Shown here: piece after piece, positions 6,730 through 14,214 of the stretch | How the letters are laid out: each line of letters begins with the position of its first letter | How positions within the stretch are numbered: position 1 is the stretch's first letter | Assembly: GCA_002361365.1 (NCBI GenBank) | Contig: DEST01000029.1 | Span: 1-15,649, forward strand | Length of the DNA stretch: 15,649 nucleotides | Reading direction: 5' to 3' | From: Alphaproteobacteria bacterium UBA3307 | Lineage (GTDB): Bacteria > Pseudomonadota > Alphaproteobacteria > RF32 > CAG-239 | Translations under genes and position numbers: made by a program | The notes under the pieces: generated by a model | Told to the model about the DNA's origin: nothing | What the model saw: only the letters and a program-made list of their open reading frames with translations | Database searches by the model: none

Positions 6730-6762
6730 AAACCTCTGCCGCAAAACATTGGGCAGAGGTTT
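6730..6762. terminator. Bidirectional intrinsic terminator
   Basis: A perfect 11-bp inverted repeat, AAACCTCTGCC (6730-6740) and GGCAGAGGTTT (6752-6762), has an 11-base loop. It lies between convergent genes ending at 6706 and 6769. Both sides end in T or A tracts, so it can serve both transcripts. Confidence 0.85.
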
Positions 6763-6768
6763 AATTGT

Positions 6769-7968
6769 CTAGTCGCAAATATAGTAGCACATTTCGCGTT
6801 CAGCATTCAATTCTTCATACTTTTTCTGCACATCACGCGGCCAATCTTTGGTGCATTCTCCGATTTGAGAAAGTTCAAGTTGCAACATTTCTTGATTGAC
6901 TTCATTGAGCCGTTCCATCAGCTCTTGTGCAACATCAAGCTTTTTGAGGTCGTCAACAAACTCCACGGTATAGAGCAATCCTCTGTGATATCGGATATAA
7001 TCCGGCAGAGTATTGTTCAAGAAATCTCCGGCCATACGTTCAATATACACATTTGCATAGAGTACATCGCCAAAACGTGTATCAATTACGCAACGCTCTT
7101 GCGGGTCAACATAAACGGCGTTATGTGTTTCCGCCAAAGCATCTTCAAGGTCGTCTTGCTCATCTTCATCTTGTGCCCGATACAAATCTCGGCGCAATAA
7201 ATCTCGACATTGTATTTCATCTTGCAATTGTTCTTCGACACAGTTGAAGATGCTATTTTTGGTAAGCAGTCCGTATGGCATAGTTATCTCGTCATAAAAA
7301 TATGGCGAATAATATGCGAATCCGAATGCGGCTCTTTCCTCTGGCGACAGCTTTGTTTCTGCAGTCTTAGCCAATTTCAAGGATTCTACTACAGTTTCTA
7401 AACCGCATGAAGGCAAATAAGCCTCAATCATTTCTCTAAAGTTGAGACCTTGAGCGTTATTTCCTCTGCGACGGCGAGCATTACATTCTAATGCCAATGA
7501 AAAATTGCGTTTTAGCAAGTTCTGTTTTTCGGCAACATTGTCATACAGCTGAAGATATTTTAAATCCAACTGTGTGGTCAATTTCTGCAAATCAATGGCA
7601 TCTGTATGCAAGGCAATGCAATAAGCGTCGGTCAGAGCATCAAGATTGAACGTTTGAGGAATGTCAAATCCTGATTTTTCGGCTATTGTTTCCACAAAGT
7701 CATACTGCCACGGAATTGGACGGCAATAGCGGTAAGTTCCGATAATGTTAACCATTTCTTCTTCCGAATCATCTAAAAATTCGGCCAAACTCCACATTTC
7801 TTGCAAATCATCCACATTGCAGCATCTACGGGCAAGCATTGCCGGTTCTATGTCGGTTTTACACTTTAATCCGTAAAGATTATGCTCCAACAAATAAAAA
7901 TTGCAAAAAGCATGTTGCCAAGTCCACGTTTTGTGGCTGAAAAATTCTACAATTCGCGTTATATTCAT
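6769..7968 (-). CDS. Hypothetical protein, about 399 residues, acidic and helical
   Basis: I do not recognise this protein. From the ATG at 7968 (MNITRIVEFFSHKTWTW) it has 399 residues, with no signal peptide or membrane segment. It is Leu/Glu/Asp-rich and mostly helical by eye. A charged helix (RRDLYRAQDEDEQDDLEDAL) lies about 265-285 and a coiled-coil-like C-terminal helix (LMERLNEVNQEMLQLELSQI) near 350-370. A basic ARRRRGNN patch lies near 165. It holds many cysteines for a bacterial cytosolic protein, including a CC pair near residue 50. The frame extends upstream to a GTG at 8013 (414 residues), but the predicted transcription start is at about 8012, which favours the ATG. No Shine-Dalgarno precedes either. 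It is on the same strand as the upstream MATE gene but seems to have its own promoter. Confidence 0.72.
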   Translation of the reverse strand: MNITRIVEFFSHKTWTWQHAFCNFYLLEHNLYGLKCKTDIEPAMLARRCCNVDDLQEMWSLAEFLDDSEEEMVNIIGTYRYCRPIPWQYDFVETIAEKSGFDIPQTFNLDALTDAYCIALHTDAIDLQKLTTQLDLKYLQLYDNVAEKQNLLKRNFSLALECNARRRRGNNAQGLNFREMIEAYLPSCGLETVVESLKLAKTAETKLSPEERAAFGFAYYSPYFYDEITMPYGLLTKNSIFNCVEEQLQDEIQCRDLLRRDLYRAQDEDEQDDLEDALAETHNAVYVDPQERCVIDTRFGDVLYANVYIERMAGDFLNNTLPDYIRYHRGLLYTVEFVDDLKKLDVAQELMERLNEVNQEMLQLELSQIGECTKDWPRDVQKKYEELNAEREMCYYICD

Positions 7969-8018
7969 AATGATAGGTTTTAATAATTTCACACCATAAA
8001 AATATTCTCTCACAAGGT

Positions 8019-8047
8019 ATTAAAACACAAAATTTGCCCCTTGTAAA
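8019..8047 (-). promoter_or_regulatory. Sigma-70 promoter for the 399-residue hypothetical gene
   Basis: On the minus strand TTTACA (8047-8042) is followed after 17 bases by TTTAAT (8024-8019); each box is 5 of 6 to consensus. Transcription would begin near 8012, next to the GTG at 8013, so the later ATG at 7968 is the better start. Confidence 0.55.
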
Positions 8048-8087
8048 CAATTATTTCGTATATTTTTGTCTTTTTGTAAAAGTGGTG

Positions 8088-9503
8088 CTAATCTACCGGT
8101 TCATTAAGGCGCAGACGGTGTTTTACTTCTCCCATTTTCCAACGAAACGGATTGTCTTTGCTGAATTTTTTAATATAATATAAATAACCGCAAAGTACTA
8201 AGATTCCGGCAGCAAACCACGCTAGCGGGCCGGCATACATAATTCCGCGATATCCAAATGCTTTTGCCAGATATATCGCGCTAAAGCTGCGCAAACATAG
8301 TTCCGTAATGCTGGAAAGAAGCGGCAGCAACGGTTTACCCATTCCCTGAATGGTATTCCGAAACACAAAAATCAAACCCAAAAAGAAATAATACATTGTG
8401 CTGATGATTAAATATCGGCGACCAATATCAATAATCATCTCAATATTATTACCGGTTGAATTTGTGCCGGTATCTATAAAGAGTGCAATCATATCGGCAC
8501 CGATTTTGCGTACCAAAAAGAAACCGCAAATGCTGAGGATAGTGGAAATCAAAAAGGCATATTTTACACCGCGTCGAATGCGTGAAAGTAAATGTGCTCC
8601 CCAATTTTGCGCCGAAAAAGTTGCCATTGCCAGACCGATAGCCAACAATGGTTGGGTGGCAAATTGCTCAATTCGGAAAGCGGCGGCAAATGCGGCAATT
8701 ACGTCCGGACCAAAAGAATTACATACGCTCTGAATAATCATAATACTGAATGACAAAATCGAAAATTGCATTGCCATCGGAAAAGCAATACGTAAATGTT
8801 GTTTCATGATCTCAGCATCATAATGCATAAAGTCTTTCTGCAAACGGAGCAGGGGAAATTTATGCCACATATACACAAAGCAAATCAACACAGAAAGAGT
8901 GTTTGCCGTCAAAGTTCCCATTGCCGAGCCGACAACTCCCCAATCGCAATATTTTATAAATATAAAATTAAGTCCGATATTGATAAGTGAGCAAAAAATC
9001 AAAAAATACAGCGGAGTTTTACTGTCCCCTAATGCTCGAATAAATCCTGAAAGCAGATTAAATAATACAATCATTATGGTGCTTAAACACATAACAAACA
9101 TAAAATCATAAGCATCGGCAAACAGCTCGGGCGGGATATTGGTCAGCTTTAGCAAAGGCTTTAAGAACACAAGTAGTCCGATGGTCATAAGTACACTTAA
9201 AAACAGTGATGCTATCAGACAATGGAATACAGAAGTTCTAACCCCATCATCATCGTGTGCACCAAAACGCTGAGCCGTAATTACCGTCAATCCGCCGGTA
9301 AAGCCGAAAGCAATCATTAAAAACACCATATATATCGGAGCCGAAGCGCCGATTGCCGCTAAAGCATTGACACTAATCAGATGTCCGACAATAATCATAT
9401 CGGATATTTGATAAAGTTGCAAAAACAGATTGCCGAGCAACAACGGAATGGCAAATTTGATAATAAGCTTTAACGGATGCCCGACGGTTAAATCGTTAGT
9501 CAT
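8088..9503 (-). CDS. MATE-family multidrug/cation antiporter
   Basis: This 471-residue inner-membrane protein has the length and pattern of the MATE family: about 12 membrane segments in two six-helix halves. The first half opens LIIKFAIPLLLGNLFLQLYQISDMIIVGHLI, the typical MATE start in which an Asp in helix 1 (ISDMIIVG) is conserved. The second half opens IAFPMAMQFSILSFSIMIIQSVCNSFG and contains FRIEQFATQPLLAIGLAMATFSAQNWGA, the conserved loop-helix region of the NorM/DinF-related branch. Such proteins export drugs or metabolites in exchange for Na+ or H+; the substrate cannot be read from sequence. ATG 9503 has a GAGG ribosome-binding site 7-8 bases upstream. No hairpin terminator is visible in the 74-base gap after its stop, so readthrough into the next gene is possible. 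Confidence 0.92.
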   Translation of the reverse strand: MTNDLTVGHPLKLIIKFAIPLLLGNLFLQLYQISDMIIVGHLISVNALAAIGASAPIYMVFLMIAFGFTGGLTVITAQRFGAHDDDGVRTSVFHCLIASLFLSVLMTIGLLVFLKPLLKLTNIPPELFADAYDFMFVMCLSTIMIVLFNLLSGFIRALGDSKTPLYFLIFCSLINIGLNFIFIKYCDWGVVGSAMGTLTANTLSVLICFVYMWHKFPLLRLQKDFMHYDAEIMKQHLRIAFPMAMQFSILSFSIMIIQSVCNSFGPDVIAAFAAAFRIEQFATQPLLAIGLAMATFSAQNWGAHLLSRIRRGVKYAFLISTILSICGFFLVRKIGADMIALFIDTGTNSTGNNIEMIIDIGRRYLIISTMYYFFLGLIFVFRNTIQGMGKPLLPLLSSITELCLRSFSAIYLAKAFGYRGIMYAGPLAWFAAGILVLCGYLYYIKKFSKDNPFRWKMGEVKHRLRLNEPVD

Positions 9504-9529
9504 AAAAAAACCTCGTAATAATTGATGTG

Positions 9530-9557
9530 TTTATAAAGCAATTTCATAAAAAGTAAA
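9530..9557 (-). promoter_or_regulatory. Candidate sigma-70 promoter for the MATE gene
   Basis: Minus strand TTTACT (9557-9552), 16 bases, then TATAAA (9535-9530), which are 4 and 5 of 6 to consensus. It is placed about 30-50 bases before the ATG. The match is moderate. Confidence 0.4.
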
Positions 9558-9618
9558 GCGAAAAAATCAAGACCGATATAACCTAATTGTTACTTAGTCA
9601 AAAAAAATTGAAAAACAT

Positions 9619-9646
9619 TTGACAAAATCTTAAAATATGCTAAACT
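9619..9646 (+). promoter_or_regulatory. Sigma-70 promoter (extended -10) of the 1430-residue gene
   Basis: A perfect TTGACA (9619-9624) and TAAACT (9641-9646) are 16 bases apart. TGC directly before the -10 box makes it an extended -10 promoter. Transcription should begin near 9653, giving a short leader with AGGAG at 9669-9673. Confidence 0.65.
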
Positions 9647-9680
9647 GTACATATAGATTTATGTATTCAGGAGAACGGCT

Positions 9681-12600
9681 ATGGCTACTTATAATAATTT
9701 TTCCGATGTTAAGGATAATGCGGAATTTTTAGACTTTATTCAAAAAGAATTCGGAATTGCAAACTTGTCGCAAATTGCTGACTATGAGCAGACTGCTCTG
9801 TTGATGAGTTTCAAAAGTCATTCTAATGATTTAAGTGATGCTGATATTGAGTTTTTAGAAGAAATCAGACAGGCTAATAATAAGGAAGATATGGAAGCCT
9901 TAAATGATGCCGAACTCAGCAAAACACGCGATTTTGAACAACTTCCGCTTGAACAGCAGATTTATATCGCCGTCAAGACCTATGACGCCAAAGATAAGGG
10001 CATTTCTCTTGAACAAATCAATGCAGACCTAGAAAAAAGACTGGCAGAAAATATAGCCAAAGAACAGTCAAATCCCGATGAAAAAGCCGAAAATATCGAA
10101 TTTAAGGATAAAGATGATGTGTATGATGCGTTTCATCAGTTGGCAACCGAAGTTCAGGAAGGCGGTATCGGCGATGGTGCAAGTCAGATAAAATCGGAAG
10201 AAATCCGCGACTTTATTGCGCGCAAAGAAGCTTATCTCGCCGCTCATCCGGAAGAAAAGGATGAAGTAAATGCCCAGCTCGGCAAGTTTTTGAATAATCA
10301 AGACCAAGAAAAAATGTTTTACGGCAATGAGCTGTACACGGTTAATGATGATTTCCGCAATTCCTACGAAAAAGAGGAAATCGATTGGGTGGCACGTCTA
10401 ACCGGCAAAGAAAAAAATGATAATTCACAAAATAATAGCCGTACCGACGAAAACAGTAATGACGATAATGATAACGGAGGAATAATCTTGGGCGGCGGTA
10501 AAACCGGTAGGGACGGCGATAATAACGGACCGAAAGTAGGAGTTATTCCGGAAGTTGAAATCAACGACAGTAATAACAATGGCGGCAACAAAGGTGATGA
10601 TGACAGCTTGAATGTCGGCACAATTCCGAGCAACGGCGGTAATGGAAAGCAAGGATATGAAAATGAAGAGCAACAAATGCTCGAAGAATATCTCAAACTG
10701 AGTCTGAATGGTGACGAAAACGATGCTATGATGGATTTGTTGCGTATCGATGTTTTGCAAGAGATGAAGAAAATCGAAAATGTCGATATTGATAATCTGA
10801 GCGAACAAGAGGCAATAAATATTTTGCATAATACCTTACCGCAACTTTCCGATAAAGAATTCAAAGAAATGGAAAGCCGTGTGACCGATAAAATTCTGAC
10901 AGCTGACCCGCAGACCAAGCAAGCCAAACTTTTAGGATTGGTTCCGCAGCTGGTTTTGGCGGATAAATACGAAGAATTAAACGAAGTTGTCAACAAAACA
11001 AAATCCGGTCCGGAACACGATGCCGCCTTAGATAAATTCAATAAAATAGCCGATAGAATCGATAGTCTGGCTTCGCAATTGCTTACCAAAAAAACAAATC
11101 GCGATTTGTGGTTCAATGATTATACCAATATTGCCGATATTCACTATGGCTATGAAAAAATGTTTGCCGTTCGTGAAAGAGATTTAATCGAGTTGGCAAA
11201 AGAAGGTAATCAGGATGCAGACCAGCGTGTCGGTATTATGCGCGATGGTATGGCTCTTTTGAATGAAGAAGTTGCTAAATATGATAAGCGTATGAATTTA
11301 TCCGATGTAAATAAGGATAACGCAAATGATGTAGATAAACGCTTTGATGCGGTTAAGCCGCGGATTGACGGCGTTGAATTGAATCCGGAAACGCTTGAAC
11401 TTGTCAGCCACTATAAATTCAGAGATGCTAATGGCAATATCGAACCGCAATTTGAGTTGCCGGACGGCACTCGTAGCGATAAATATGCTCAGGGCGCTAA
11501 AATTATTGAAGGCAGCAAACTTGATTCGATGGTCAGAATGGCTAAACAAGATGTTTTGCTGGAGAGTTTAGGGGCAAATGAAAGCGCATTGACTGATGAA
11601 AACTTAAAGAAAGAAGTTAACGACCGATTGCCGTTTAAGCTGTTTGAAATTGATTCTTTTGGCAAAGGGCTGAGTTTAGCTGCCCGCTTAAAACAAGATG
11701 GTCTGATTATGGCCAAAGACCAGTTTACCAACCCCGAACACTATATCAAATTTGTGAATGAACTGCGGCAAGAACCTAAAGTATGCAACAATATGGTTTA
11801 TGAAATCGCCCGCGATAAAATGGTAGAGAAAAACCGTGCATTCACACAGCGTCTGGCGCAGAAAATCAAAAATCAAGAACATCCGGTTTTATTCAAAGTT
11901 ATGGATTCGGTAAAAGACTTTGATAAACGTGCCGATGACAGAAGTACGCAGGGTAAAGTCAGCCGCAAAGAAATTTGGAAAAGCATCGGCAAACGCGCTT
12001 TGGTTGGCGGCGGTGTTGCTTTTGCTACCTCATTTGCGCTTTCTACCGGTGCGGCTGCTTTGGCGGCAGATGTAAACTTGACAACGGCGACGCTCGGTAT
12101 GAATAAGTTTGCCGGCGCGATTATGGGAACAGCGCTCGGTATCTGTGCAGTAGCATTACACGTTAAACAATGGCGCAAATCACAAAAGAAACAGGGAAAA
12201 CCGGCAGGACTAAAAGCATTTATCAAAAATCCGCAGAATTTGATGTCGGTCGCAACCTCGGCTTTGGGCGGTATTGCTACCGGCGCATTGCTGACGGGTA
12301 ATCCGGCGATGGCGCAGTTGGCAGGTTATGGTGCGATTGCTCTTGGGGCGGTTAATGGTGTCAGTACCAACTATGTTCAAATCAAAAAAGCCGGCGGTAA
12401 TAATTTTGATGCCATAGCCGGCGGATTGGCAGTAGGTGGTGCCACCATCGGTGGTGGCTTCTTGGGACGTGAAGCCTCGCATTTGGCAATTGATATGTTC
12501 AACAAAATGTTCCCTAACAACAACGTATTCCAAAGTCACCACGAAACCAGAACACATGTTCAGGATGGAAAAGATGAATTTGTGTTCCATGATAAAGATG

Positions 12601-13973
12601 CTATAATCAAAGGCTCACAGCAGACTCTTGATAATTTTTATAAAGGTAACGACGCTCAGCTTAAAGCCGATTTGGCTGATATTAAAGCCTTCTATCAGGA
12701 ACACGGTATTGATTTTCCGGAAGAGCGCGCTTTGGTAATGTTAGCTGATGGCGGCACAAATACGAACACCAACACGGTTAACTATACGCCGCACGGAAAT
12801 GTTTATACCCACGGCAACAACTTGTGTATGACACACGATTGGGCTGCTCCTAGGGGGTTGGACCCGTCCGTTGTTGATGCTTTGAATGTTCCGAGAGGAC
12901 CGGACGGCCACCTGATGATGAATATGGACGCGCATAATGCGATTATGAAGGTTAATCCGTTTGTCAGCGCACATAATGCTATCGGCTATGTTCCGAACAC
13001 TGAAACATACGGTTCAGGCATTCCGTTCAATGCCTCAAGAGACGGTGCAAATATTCCGGTTGAAGATTTGAACGCCGGTAAGGAATTCGGTACGTATATT
13101 AATCATGGCGGTGTCGGCGAATGGCAACATACTCCGGGAGTTGATACCGTTAAGCATACTACAGTTCAATACCATGGAAATATAATGGCAACATTCGGTA
13201 CTTTCTTTAAGCCGTTGTTCAAACGTACTTTCAAGATGGGCAGTGCATTGGCGGATAAGACAATCAGCATATTTAAGAAAAAGCCGTACATTCCGCCGGA
13301 AATGACGATTAAAGATAAGAAAAAGCCGTATATTCCGCCGGAAATGACGATTAAAGATAAGAAAAAAACATATATTCCGCCGGAAATGAAAGTTAAAGAC
13401 TTGTTGGCAGATGAATATAAAATCGTTTATGGCATTGAGCCTACACCGGCAGCTGAATTGGCTTATAAAAAACTGGTTATGACAGAATTAAAAGCAGACC
13501 AAGAAGCCGGTGAAACCAAAGCTACAAATTTAGTTGATTACATTGTTGAACGCAAAGCAACGTATGATGAAAAATTGGCAAAAATGATTGCTCCGAAAAA
13601 AGAAGATATTAAAGATTTTCATACAACAAAAGAAGGTAAAGAAGCAACCGCAAAAGCCAGACAGGATATGTTTCAAACAAACTTATCTTTTAATGGTCAG
13701 GATTTGCCGCGCAATCAAATGACTTTGCAAAAGTTCACCAAGTTTGCAACTTATGCCCTAAGCAATGGTTCAGACCGAAGTAATATTACGGCAGCACATG
13801 ATAATTCTACCGGCCGTTTTCAAAATGATGACTATAACGAACGCCCGTCCGGCGGCAGGTTTGATGTTGGCACCGGCAAAATCATAGGCCAGACAACAAA
13901 CAGCGGAAAAGGAATTAAAGACGGTAAATCCGCAATTAAGTCAAATCCTAAGTCTCAAGGTCGAAGTGTATAG
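9681..13973 (+). CDS. Giant orphan protein, 1430 residues, with central Gly/Ala-rich hydrophobic region
   Basis: I do not recognise this family. There is no N-terminal signal peptide. Residues 1-240 are acidic and helical. Residues about 243-323 are an Asn/Asp/Gly-rich low-complexity linker in which a GVIP/GTIP-type phrase occurs twice. Residues about 324-770 are charged and helical. Residues about 774-940 alternate Gly/Ala-rich hydrophobic segments (LVGGGVAFATSFALSTGAAALAA; AGAIMGTALGICAVALHV; ATSALGGIATGALLTG; AIAGGLAVGGATIGGGFLG) with basic loops. These could be two or more membrane hairpins. Residues about 950-1190 are His/Asn/Gly-rich and mostly beta or coil. Three copies of KKKPYIPPEMTIKD follow (1199-1240), then a helical segment and a basic tail (GKGIKDGKSAIKSNPKSQGRSV). 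The start has AGGAG at 7-base spacing. The gene is monocistronic. A secreted or membrane-acting effector is possible but only inferred. Confidence 0.88.
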   Translation: MATYNNFSDVKDNAEFLDFIQKEFGIANLSQIADYEQTALLMSFKSHSNDLSDADIEFLEEIRQANNKEDMEALNDAELSKTRDFEQLPLEQQIYIAVKTYDAKDKGISLEQINADLEKRLAENIAKEQSNPDEKAENIEFKDKDDVYDAFHQLATEVQEGGIGDGASQIKSEEIRDFIARKEAYLAAHPEEKDEVNAQLGKFLNNQDQEKMFYGNELYTVNDDFRNSYEKEEIDWVARLTGKEKNDNSQNNSRTDENSNDDNDNGGIILGGGKTGRDGDNNGPKVGVIPEVEINDSNNNGGNKGDDDSLNVGTIPSNGGNGKQGYENEEQQMLEEYLKLSLNGDENDAMMDLLRIDVLQEMKKIENVDIDNLSEQEAINILHNTLPQLSDKEFKEMESRVTDKILTADPQTKQAKLLGLVPQLVLADKYEELNEVVNKTKSGPEHDAALDKFNKIADRIDSLASQLLTKKTNRDLWFNDYTNIADIHYGYEKMFAVRERDLIELAKEGNQDADQRVGIMRDGMALLNEEVAKYDKRMNLSDVNKDNANDVDKRFDAVKPRIDGVELNPETLELVSHYKFRDANGNIEPQFELPDGTRSDKYAQGAKIIEGSKLDSMVRMAKQDVLLESLGANESALTDENLKKEVNDRLPFKLFEIDSFGKGLSLAARLKQDGLIMAKDQFTNPEHYIKFVNELRQEPKVCNNMVYEIARDKMVEKNRAFTQRLAQKIKNQEHPVLFKVMDSVKDFDKRADDRSTQGKVSRKEIWKSIGKRALVGGGVAFATSFALSTGAAALAADVNLTTATLGMNKFAGAIMGTALGICAVALHVKQWRKSQKKQGKPAGLKAFIKNPQNLMSVATSALGGIATGALLTGNPAMAQLAGYGAIALGAVNGVSTNYVQIKKAGGNNFDAIAGGLAVGGATIGGGFLGREASHLAIDMFNKMFPNNNVFQSHHETRTHVQDGKDEFVFHDKDAIIKGSQQTLDNFYKGNDAQLKADLADIKAFYQEHGIDFPEERALVMLADGGTNTNTNTVNYTPHGNVYTHGNNLCMTHDWAAPRGLDPSVVDALNVPRGPDGHLMMNMDAHNAIMKVNPFVSAHNAIGYVPNTETYGSGIPFNASRDGANIPVEDLNAGKEFGTYINHGGVGEWQHTPGVDTVKHTTVQYHGNIMATFGTFFKPLFKRTFKMGSALADKTISIFKKKPYIPPEMTIKDKKKPYIPPEMTIKDKKKTYIPPEMKVKDLLADEYKIVYGIEPTPAAELAYKKLVMTELKADQEAGETKATNLVDYIVERKATYDEKLAKMIAPKKEDIKDFHTTKEGKEATAKARQDMFQTNLSFNGQDLPRNQMTLQKFTKFATYALSNGSDRSNITAAHDNSTGRFQNDDYNERPSGGRFDVGTGKIIGQTTNSGKGIKDGKSAIKSNPKSQGRSV
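13275..13400 (+). repeat. Three tandem 42-base in-frame repeats
   Basis: Copies at 13275-13316, 13317-13358 and 13359-13400 encode KKKPYIPPEMTIKD, the same again, and KKKTYIPPEMKVKD. Copies 1 and 2 differ by a single silent base (tac/tat), so that duplication is recent; copy 3 differs from copy 2 at seven bases. The repeat lies inside the 1430-residue gene and keeps the frame. The unit is basic with a rigid YIPPE core, which suggests a flexible spacer or binding peptide. Confidence 0.95.
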
Positions 13974-14008
13974 TTTTTATAATATACATTTTTGATAAAC
14001 GCGACAAT

Positions 14009-14052
14009 AAAACATCTCCTTGAAAATAAAGCCTTACGAGGAGATGTTTTTT
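14009..14052 (+). terminator. Strong intrinsic terminator of the 1430-residue gene
   Basis: A perfect 12-bp stem, AAAACATCTCCT (14009-14020) with AGGAGATGTTTT (14039-14050), has an 18-base loop and a run of six Ts at its end. It lies 35 bases after the stop codon and insulates dnaK from readthrough. Confidence 0.9.
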
Positions 14053-14149
14053 GTATTGCGGTTTTTGAGAATATGTTTCGAGTGGATAGATATTTTGGGC
14101 GTTTATATGTATTTTTTTGTAAAATTTAATAAAAAAATTTGTTTTCGCT

Positions 14150-14178
14150 CTTGCAGTGCCAAAAATGACTCCCTATAT
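14150..14178 (+). promoter_or_regulatory. RpoH (sigma-32) heat-shock promoter of dnaK
   Basis: CTTG (14150-14153) is followed by 18 bases and CCTATAT (14172-14178). This fits the alphaproteobacterial heat-shock consensus CTTG-N17/18-CYTATNT and resembles the E. coli CCCCATNT -10 box (here CCCTATAT, 14171-14178). Transcription should begin around 14185, about 30 bases before the dnaK ATG. No sigma-70 promoter of comparable quality is seen in the 13974-14214 gap, which otherwise holds the upstream terminator and AT-rich sequence. Confidence 0.78.
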
Positions 14179-14214
14179 ACAGCTTTAGAATGTTAAAAAG
14201 GAGGATTTATAAAA

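Noticed and set aside
6715..7200. A 161-codon plus-strand frame, hydrophobic in places.
   Set aside because: It begins within the terminator region and lies antisense to the 399-residue gene. Its composition is typical of a shadow frame and there is no ribosome-binding site.
7966..8013. Longer form of the 399-residue hypothetical protein starting at GTG 8013 (414 residues).
   Set aside because: The GTG lies at the predicted transcription start and has no Shine-Dalgarno; the ATG at 7968 is more likely.
10364..11116. A 250-codon open frame on the minus strand inside the giant gene.
   Set aside because: It is Ser/Leu/Pro-rich, has no start signals, and mirrors the low-complexity plus-strand coding sequence, so it is a shadow frame.
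13974..14214. Search for grpE, a tRNA or a small RNA gene in the 240-base gap before dnaK.
   Set aside because: Only the terminator, AT-rich sequence and the heat-shock promoter are visible; no cloverleaf or coding frame was found.
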